Origin: Burkholderiales bacterium
GTDB taxonomy: Bacteria > Pseudomonadota > Gammaproteobacteria > Burkholderiales > SG8-39
DNA length: 64,000 bases
Assembly: GCA_014860445.1 (NCBI GenBank)
Contig: JACZJT010000052.1
Span: 124,001 to 188,000 of the forward strand
Direction of reading: 5' to 3'
Shown here: piece by piece, positions 58,512-64,000 of the stretch
Position numbering within the stretch: position 1 is the stretch's first letter
How the letters are laid out: every line of letters starts with the position of its first letter
The notes under the pieces: generated by a model
Seen by the model: the letters and a program-made list of their open reading frames with translations, nothing else
Databases searched by the model: none
What the model was told of the DNA's origin: nothing
Translations under genes and position numbers: made by a program

Positions 58512-58630
58512 TCCAAGCTAACATTTTTCAGCAAAACCTTATGCCGCAGCAAATCCACGATCAAAACGCCGCGATCAAAGCGGATTCGTGCAACCATCCA
58601 GTCCGATAAACAACAAGAGGAGAACCAACG

Positions 58631-59590
58631 ATGAAGAAGCTAGCACTAGCAGGAGCTTTGGCCGCCGCATTGTGCGCCAGCGGCGCGGCCACTGCGCAAA
58701 ACAAGCTCAACGTTTCCTGGGGCGGTTCCAACCCCGGTGGCGTGATGTACTACATGGTCGGTTCGGCGGGCACGATCATTTCGGAAAAGCTGCCGCAGTA
58801 CAACATCAACCAGGTCACCACCGGCGGTTCGACCGAGAACGCCAAGCGATTGATCAAGGGTGAACTCGACATGGGCATCGTCTATGGCGCCCACGTTTTC
58901 ATGGCGCAAAAGCCCGAAGGTCCGTTCGCGGGCGGCGCCAAAGGCACGATGCTGCGCGGTGTGGCGAAGGCCTACAGCGGACCGACTTATTTTGTCGCAC
59001 TGCCCGGGTCCGGGATCAGCAAAATGGCTGACCTCAAGGGCAAGAAAGTCGCGCTCGGACCTCCCGGCTCGGGCACCGTCTTCAATTGTTCCAATATTCT
59101 GCGTGCCGTCGGCATGCTGGATGCAATCAAGCCCCAGATGATGACATTCGGCGACGCCGGACGCGCGCTGGGCAACGGCCAGATTGATGCGCTGTGTCAG
59201 TCCTCGGCCCCGGCGGCGGCGGTCAAGGAACTGGCCGAGACGCGTGGCGCCCTGGTGCTGCCCTACAGCGCCGACGACATGAGCAAAATCACGACGACCT
59301 ATCCGTTCTATGTCAAATCCACCATGCCGGCGACCACCTACAAGGGCGTCCCGGCTGTGGACCTGCCTTATCTGGCCGTTTACTGGGTCGCGCATGAACG
59401 CGTGCCGGCCAAAGCGATACAGGACATACTCGAACTGGTCTATCAGCCCGAGATCAAGAAACAACTCGCCGCGGGCCACAAGGCATGGGCACAAATGGAA
59501 CCGGACACCAAGAACTTCCTCAAACTCGGCGCGCCGATGCACCCGGGCGCCGTGGCCTATTACAAGTCCAAAGGCGTGTGGGAGGAGTAG
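58631..59590 (+). CDS. TAXI-family TRAP transporter solute-binding protein
   Basis: A 319-residue periplasmic protein. The signal peptide MKKLALAGALAAALCASGAATA is cleaved before QNKLN. The TAXI core follows: VSWGGSNPGGVMYYMVGSAGTIISEKL, TTGGSTENAKRLIKGELDMGIVY, and KGKKVALGPPGSGTVFNCSNILRAVG. GAGG lies 10 nt before the ATG. TAXI proteins bind organic acids such as glutamate or 2-oxoglutarate, and the ligand here is unknown. The gene is followed by an intrinsic terminator before the permease gene. Confidence 0.93.
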   Translation: MKKLALAGALAAALCASGAATAQNKLNVSWGGSNPGGVMYYMVGSAGTIISEKLPQYNINQVTTGGSTENAKRLIKGELDMGIVYGAHVFMAQKPEGPFAGGAKGTMLRGVAKAYSGPTYFVALPGSGISKMADLKGKKVALGPPGSGTVFNCSNILRAVGMLDAIKPQMMTFGDAGRALGNGQIDALCQSSAPAAAVKELAETRGALVLPYSADDMSKITTTYPFYVKSTMPATTYKGVPAVDLPYLAVYWVAHERVPAKAIQDILELVYQPEIKKQLAAGHKAWAQMEPDTKNFLKLGAPMHPGAVAYYKSKGVWEE

Positions 59591-59609
59591 TCCGGCACCC
59601 CACCCGACA

Positions 59610-59641
59610 GACGCCCCGCACCTCGCGGGGCGTCTTTTTTT
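59610..59641 (+). terminator. Intrinsic terminator between TAXI binding protein and permease
   Basis: A perfect 10-bp GC-rich stem GACGCCCCGC/GCGGGGCGTC with loop ACCTC followed by seven T. It lies 20 bases after the binding-protein stop. Partial termination would give more binding protein than permease, a usual ratio for importers. A second hairpin CGAGGGG(6)CCCCTCG lies at 59699-59718, before the permease start. Confidence 0.85.
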
Positions 59642-59746
59642 CGCTTAGCTAAGAGGCCATTTCGGCATGACCGTTATGGCTCCCGAATTAAGCGAGCGCG
59701 AGGGGAAATATCCCCTCGTATTGTCATAAACCCTAAGGAGTTCGCC

Positions 59747-61675
59747 TTGGCGATCCCGACCCCTCCCCGTCCCGACGAAAGCTGGTTCGCACCGATCATC
59801 TCGGAGAAGCGCAGGCTAGACGGCGCCTATGCGGTGATCTATGCGCTGGTCGCCGCGGCCTTTTCTCTCTGGTATCTCTATACCTCGGGCTTCGGCCTGG
59901 TATCGACCGAGACCAACCGCGGTTTCTACCTGATGTTCACCTCGGTGCTGGTGTTTCTCGCCTTTCCTGCACGGAGGGGTGCGCCCAAGCAACGACCCAG
60001 CGTCATCGACTGGGTCTGCATCGTCCTCACCGTGGTCTCGATCACCTACTGGATGAACCAGTACGTCTCCTATGCGATGTTCCGCGTCAGTTCTCCCAAC
60101 CAGGCGGACCTGATCATGGGACTGACCGCAATCGCGATGATCATGGAGACCAGCCGGCGCGTGCTCGGCCCGGTGATCCCGGCGATATGCCTGGTGTTCC
60201 TCGCACAGCTTTACTACGGCCCGTATCTGCCGGGCAAGCTGAGCCACGACGGCATGAACGTACAACGCATCGTCGAGTTCACCTATTCCACGCAGGAAGC
60301 ACTGTTCGGCGTCATTACCACCACCTTCGCGACCTTCGTCTTCCCGTTCATGATCTTCGGCGCGTTTCTCGAGCGCAGCGGCGCGGGCGCATTTTTCATG
60401 GACCTTGCCACCGCGCTCACCGGTCGCTGGCGCGGCGGGCCGGCAAAGATCGCCGTCGTCAGTTCGGCGCTGTTCGGCTCGATCTCGGGCTCCTCGGTGG
60501 CCAACGTGGTCGCCTCCGGCGTGTTCACCATTCCGCTGATGAAGCGCATCGGTTTCAAGCCGCATCACGCAGGTGCGATCGAGGCCATCGCCTCCACCGG
60601 CGGACAGATCATGCCGCCCGTCATGGGCGCGGGCGTGTTCATCCTGGCGACGCTGACGCAAACCGATTACCTGAGCATCGCCATGATGAACGTGATTCCG
60701 GCGTTGCTGTTTTTTGGATTCGTCGCCCTGATGGTCGACCTCGAGGCCGTGCGCAGCGGCCTGCACGGACTGCCCGCAGATGAAATCCCGCACGCGCGCG
60801 ACGTGTTGCGCCGCGGCTGGCACTTCTTCCTGCCGCTGGTGGCGGTGATCGTGCTGCTGTTCCGAGGCTATTCGCCGGACCTGTGCGCGTTCTGGGGCAT
60901 CGTCCTCGCCATGGGCCTGTCCTGGCTCAAGCCCGAGACCAGGATGGGGCCACGTCGATTTTTCCGCGCCATCGTCGCCGGCGCGCATAGCAACACCTCG
61001 GCCGGCGCGGCAATCGGCAGCCTCGGCATCATCATCGGCGGCATAGTGCTCTCCGGGCTGGGGCTGAAGTTCTCGGCCATCCTGATCGAACTATCCGGCG
61101 GTCATTTGCTGACTACGGTCGGCCTGGTCACGCTGATTTCCATCATTATCGGCATGGGTAGCAGCACCACCGGTTCCTACATCATTCTCTCCGTGGTCGC
61201 GGCGCCGGCCCTGATCCACCTGGGGGTCGCCGAAGTCCCGGCGCACCTGGTCGTGTTCTATGCAGCCTGCCTGTCGAACATCACGCCGCCGGTCTGTGTT
61301 TCCGCCTTTGCCGGAGCGTCGATTGCGGGTGCCGATCCGATGAAAACCGGCTTTGCCGCGCTCAAGTTCGGCGCGACACTGGTGCTGATACCGTTCAGTT
61401 TTGTCTATATGCCGGAACTGCTGCTGCAAGGCACACCACCGGAAATTGCCTATGTGACCATACGCTATGTGATCGGATATGCAGCGCTGGCCATGGGCCT
61501 GCAGAAATGCGAGTTTATCCGCGGGGAATTCGACGCCTGGCGGCGCTGGCCCTTCCTCGCCGCCGCGGCCGGATTGCTGTTCCCGCTGTTTCCGGGTTCC
61601 GAATGGGCAGGCGCGGCGCTGCTCGCAATCATCTGGATAGCGACCGTACGGGCGCGACGCGCCAAAACCGCCTGA
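59747..61675 (+). CDS. TRAP transporter fused permease (DctQM, 4TM/12TM)
   Basis: A 642-residue inner-membrane protein with about 16-17 helices. The N-terminal DctQ-like part (about 1-170) continues into the large DctM channel (FPFMIFGAFLERSGAGAFFMDLATALTGRWRGGPAKIAVVSSALFGSISGSSVANVVASG). The GSISGSS-type and ASTGGQIMPPVMGAGVFILA signatures and SNITPPVCVSAFAGASIAG are typical of TAXI-partner permeases. The start is TTG with AAGGAG 7 bases upstream. It pairs with the preceding binding protein. Confidence 0.92.
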   Translation: MAIPTPPRPDESWFAPIISEKRRLDGAYAVIYALVAAAFSLWYLYTSGFGLVSTETNRGFYLMFTSVLVFLAFPARRGAPKQRPSVIDWVCIVLTVVSITYWMNQYVSYAMFRVSSPNQADLIMGLTAIAMIMETSRRVLGPVIPAICLVFLAQLYYGPYLPGKLSHDGMNVQRIVEFTYSTQEALFGVITTTFATFVFPFMIFGAFLERSGAGAFFMDLATALTGRWRGGPAKIAVVSSALFGSISGSSVANVVASGVFTIPLMKRIGFKPHHAGAIEAIASTGGQIMPPVMGAGVFILATLTQTDYLSIAMMNVIPALLFFGFVALMVDLEAVRSGLHGLPADEIPHARDVLRRGWHFFLPLVAVIVLLFRGYSPDLCAFWGIVLAMGLSWLKPETRMGPRRFFRAIVAGAHSNTSAGAAIGSLGIIIGGIVLSGLGLKFSAILIELSGGHLLTTVGLVTLISIIIGMGSSTTGSYIILSVVAAPALIHLGVAEVPAHLVVFYAACLSNITPPVCVSAFAGASIAGADPMKTGFAALKFGATLVLIPFSFVYMPELLLQGTPPEIAYVTIRYVIGYAALAMGLQKCEFIRGEFDAWRRWPFLAAAAGLLFPLFPGSEWAGAALLAIIWIATVRARRAKTA

Positions 61676-61691
61676 GCGCCCTGCGGCATTG

Positions 61692-62492
61692 CTACTGCTT
61701 GGGTTCGACGTCCAGCCGCACGGCGATTCCCTCCAGTCCCGGCCCGGCCACCGGATAGCGCTGCATCACCAGGGGGTCGTGCCCGGGCACGACCCAGCGA
61801 GGATCGTCGGCGAGTTCGCGCAGCCGCCGGTAACCCTCGACCATAGCCCCGACACTGTGCACGATGGGAAACGGCCGCGTATCGTTCATGTTGGCGTAGA
61901 GGTGTGTGGCATCCGAGGCAAGCACGATCCAGCCGATGCGGGTGTGCACACGCACCGACTGTATGCCCATGGTGTGACCGCCGATGTGATGCACCGACAG
62001 GCCGGGTGCGAGTTCGGCCTCTCCGTCATGGAACACGACCCGCCCCTTGTAGACCTCGCGCACCATGCCCACCACCTCCTCCACCTCGTAGGCGTGCGAA
62101 AAAATCGCCTGCGTCATGTGCCGGCCGGTCGCGAATTGCATCTCGCGATCCTGCAGATGGAAGCGCGCCTTCGGAAACAAGGCGAAATTGCCGACATGGT
62201 CGTAGTGCAGATGGGTGATGATCACGTCGCGCACTTCTGCCGCGTCCACGCCGAGGCGCTTCAGGCCGATGTCAGGTGAAAGCAGCATCTTGCGTCCGCG
62301 GCGTTCGGCCACGCCCCGCTCGAAGCCGGTATCGATGACGAAAGTGCGCGACGGGCTGCGCGCCAGCCAGACGAAATAATCGAGCGGGCTGCCCTCCTCG
62401 TGCGGATCGCCGCCGATGAAATTGTCGGACGCCTTGCGCGCGAGCGTCGCGTATCGGATCGCATAGACTTGATATTCCTCAATGGCAGACAT
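61692..62492 (-). CDS. MBL-fold metallohydrolase, N-acyl-homoserine lactonase-like
   Basis: A 266-residue metallo-beta-lactamase-fold hydrolase. The zinc motif is ITHLHYDHVGN (HxHxDH), with HHIGGHTMGIQSV, ASDATHLY and PGHDPLV supplying other ligands. The N-terminus (PLDYFVWLARSPSRTFVIDTGF) is like AttM/AiiA-group lactonases. AGGAG lies 7 bases before ATG 62492, and longer in-frame extensions lack support. Between the TRAP importer and two hydroxyacid dehydrogenases, it may open a lactone of the imported compound. Quorum-signal hydrolysis is an alternative. Confidence 0.85.
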   Translation of the reverse strand: MSAIEEYQVYAIRYATLARKASDNFIGGDPHEEGSPLDYFVWLARSPSRTFVIDTGFERGVAERRGRKMLLSPDIGLKRLGVDAAEVRDVIITHLHYDHVGNFALFPKARFHLQDREMQFATGRHMTQAIFSHAYEVEEVVGMVREVYKGRVVFHDGEAELAPGLSVHHIGGHTMGIQSVRVHTRIGWIVLASDATHLYANMNDTRPFPIVHSVGAMVEGYRRLRELADDPRWVVPGHDPLVMQRYPVAGPGLEGIAVRLDVEPKQ

Positions 62493-62682
62493 CCATTTCT
62501 CCTTCACGATTGACCGGGCACATCCGCGCGACGCAGGTTGCGCAGCACAATTATGCAGACAGGCCGTACAAGAAACCAGACCCAATAGCGCGATGCAGTA
62601 AAATTCGCGTTAAGCAATCGATATTCTGGAAGCAATCAGTGCGCAAGGAATCCGCATTACCTCCTCTTATTGAAAGGCCATC

Positions 62683-63741
62683 ATGAATCAGCACAGGATC
62701 GCGGTCATCGCCGGTGACGGCATAGGCAAGGAAGTGATGCCGGAAGGGGTGCGCGCGCTCGAAGCCGCGGCACGCAAGTTCGGGCTGTCGCTCACGCTCG
62801 ACCACTACGACTGGAGTTGCGACAACTACGCCAGGCACGGCTGGTGGATGCCGCCGGACTGGAAGGACCAGATAGGCGGCCACGACTGTATTTTCTTCGG
62901 CGCCTGCGGCTGGCCCGCGACAGTCCTCGATCACGTATCGCTCTGGGATTCGCTGATCAAATTCCGGCGCGAATTCGACCAGTACGTCAACCTGCGGCCG
63001 GTGCGCCTGATGCCCGGCGTGCAGTGTCCGCTCGCAGGTCGCAAAGTCGGCGACATCGACTACTTCGTGGTGCGCGAGAACACCGAAGGCGAATACTCCT
63101 CCATGGGGGGACGCCTTTACGAAGGTACCGAGCGCGAGATGGCGCAGCAGATCTCGACGTTCAGCCGCAAGGGCGTGGACCGCATCATGAAGTTCGCGTT
63201 CGAGCTTGCGATGACGCGGCCGCGCAAGGAAATCACCTCGGCCACAAAATCGAACGGCATTTCCATCACCATGCCCTACTGGGACGAACGCTTTGCCGCA
63301 ATGGGGAAACAATATCCGAAGGTTAAGACCAGCCAATACCACATCGACGGGCTCACCATCCAGATGGTGCTCAACCCGCAGCGCTTCGACGTGATCGTGG
63401 GCTCCAACCTGTTCGGCGATATTCTTTCCGACTTGGGCCCTGCGACAGCGGGCACCATCGGAATTGCGCCATCGGGCAACATCAACCCAGAGCGTGCCTT
63501 CCCTTCGCTGTTCGAGCCGGTGCACGGCTCCGCGCCCGATATCTACGGCAGAAAAATCGCCAACCCGATCGGCCAGATCTGGTCGGCCTCGATGATGCTC
63601 GAGCACCTGGGCCACGCCGAGGCCGGTGCGGCAATCATGCGTGCGATTGAAGAAGTGCTGCTGGACGGCCCGCACACGCCGGACCTGGGCGGCAAGGCAA
63701 GCACGGAAGACGTAGGCAAGGCACTGGCCGCGCTTATCTGA
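62683..63741 (+). CDS. Tartrate/D-malate-type dehydrogenase (isopropylmalate DH family)
   Basis: A 352-residue NAD-dependent beta-hydroxyacid oxidative decarboxylase. N-terminal IAVIAGDGIGKEVMPEGVRALE, substrate residues in FRREFDQYVNLRPVRL, DYFVVRENTEGEYSSMGGRLYEGTE, metal-binding Asp residues in GSNLFGDILSDLGPATAGTIGIAPSGNI, and FEPVHGSAPDIYGRKIANP. Closest in style to tartrate dehydrogenase/TtuC or DmlA rather than LeuB. The exact substrate is not decidable here. Followed after 34 bases by a paralogue. Confidence 0.9.
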   Translation: MNQHRIAVIAGDGIGKEVMPEGVRALEAAARKFGLSLTLDHYDWSCDNYARHGWWMPPDWKDQIGGHDCIFFGACGWPATVLDHVSLWDSLIKFRREFDQYVNLRPVRLMPGVQCPLAGRKVGDIDYFVVRENTEGEYSSMGGRLYEGTEREMAQQISTFSRKGVDRIMKFAFELAMTRPRKEITSATKSNGISITMPYWDERFAAMGKQYPKVKTSQYHIDGLTIQMVLNPQRFDVIVGSNLFGDILSDLGPATAGTIGIAPSGNINPERAFPSLFEPVHGSAPDIYGRKIANPIGQIWSASMMLEHLGHAEAGAAIMRAIEEVLLDGPHTPDLGGKASTEDVGKALAALI

Positions 63742-63775
63742 GAACAGTACCGAGCAACCGGAAAAGGGAACGCAA

Positions 63776-64000
63776 TTGAAACAATACCGAATAGCGGCAA
63801 TACCCGGCGACGGCATCGGCAAGGAAGTCATTGCCGAGGGCATCAAAGTATTGAACGTTCTGGCGCGACAATCAAAGCGCTTCAAGTTCAGTTTCAGGCA
63901 GTTTCCCTGGAGCAGCGACTATTACCTGAAGCACGGTTACTACATTCCCGCCGGCGGTTTGGAGCAGTTGAAAACATTCGACGCCATTTTCTTCGGCGCC
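63776..64000 (+). CDS. Second tartrate/isopropylmalate-type dehydrogenase (3' part beyond window)
   Basis: TTG start with GGGA at 9-12 bases upstream. The 75 visible residues begin KQYRIAAIPGDGIGKEVIAEG and continue WSSDYYLKHGYYIPAGG to IFFGA, aligning with the same region of the preceding gene (IAVIAGDGIGKEVMPEG; WSCDNYARHGWWMPPDW). They clearly diverge, about 45% identical by eye. The codon choice looks less GC-biased than in its neighbour. It is truncated by the window end. Confidence 0.88.
   Translation, partial: MKQYRIAAIPGDGIGKEVIAEGIKVLNVLARQSKRFKFSFRQFPWSSDYYLKHGYYIPAGGLEQLKTFDAIFFGA

Noticed and set aside
62551-63885. 444-codon minus-strand frame opposite the tartrate-type dehydrogenase
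   Set aside because: The plus-strand dehydrogenase has full family motifs. The antisense frame has none.

Overview
The window is a gene-dense, GC-rich stretch of a betaproteobacterial chromosome. Support comes from the conserved blocks tig-clpP-clpX-lon-hupB-tRNA-ppiD, mltD-gloB/methyltransferase-rnhA/dnaQ and ccmABCDEFGHI, together with HpnCDE squalene synthesis. The anaerobic phenol-type operon suggests a facultative or anaerobic aromatic degrader related to Thauera, Azoarcus or other Rhodocyclales/Burkholderiales. The exact genus cannot be read from the sequence alone.

Region 1 (1-14139), aromatic catabolism. A truncated acyl-CoA synthetase, a HAD phosphatase-like protein and a DUF4936-type protein precede a DmpR/XylR-type sigma-54 activator (3323-5068, minus). 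The activator is translationally coupled to a PNPOx-like flavoprotein. Divergent from it, behind a consensus -24/-12 promoter (5408-5422), lies an operon. It encodes the His-carrying and ATP-binding subunits of a phenylphosphate synthase-like enzyme, one UbiD decarboxylase/carboxylase, a Tm-1-like (UPF0261) ATP-binding protein, a CBS protein matching the third phenylphosphate synthase subunit, and a UbiX flavin prenyltransferase. Genes for the other phenylphosphate carboxylase subunits known in Thauera (second UbiD, gamma, delta) are absent, and a Tm-1-like protein sits in their place. This is the best candidate for an undescribed variant. A two-domain GFA protein follows.

Region 2 (14136-24412). 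The rnhA-dnaQ housekeeping neighbourhood is split by a complete RND efflux cassette (MFP, RND pump, outer-membrane channel). The last pump gene overlaps dnaQ. Divergent gloB and a membrane lytic transglycosylase (mltD) follow.

Region 3 (24425-33897). A four-gene oligopeptide-type ABC importer has an unusually large permease and a lipoprotein binding protein with a C-terminal membrane helix. Then come fabI and ppiD.

Region 4 (33915-40591). tRNA-Val/tRNA-Asp with an intrinsic terminator, hupB with a good sigma-70 promoter, lon with a sigma-32-like promoter, clpX, clpP, tig, tRNA-Leu and a truncated tRNA-Leu-like relic.

Region 5 (40677-48820). Squalene synthesis hpnC-hpnD-hpnE, convergent radA and alr, a LysR regulator, lplT, and a 332-bp non-coding element with 17-bp perfect terminal inverted repeats that overlaps the lplT stop codon.

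Region 6 (48898-58401). A tightly overlapped system I cytochrome c maturation operon ccmA-I, then a small lysine-rich protein, a type-4-like uracil-DNA glycosylase, rimI and tsaB.

Region 7 (58483-64000). A TAXI-type TRAP importer with an intrinsic terminator between binding protein and permease, an MBL-fold lactonase-like protein, and two tandem tartrate/isopropylmalate-type dehydrogenases (the second truncated by the window end). Together these look like an uptake-and-oxidation module for a hydroxy-acid or lactone.
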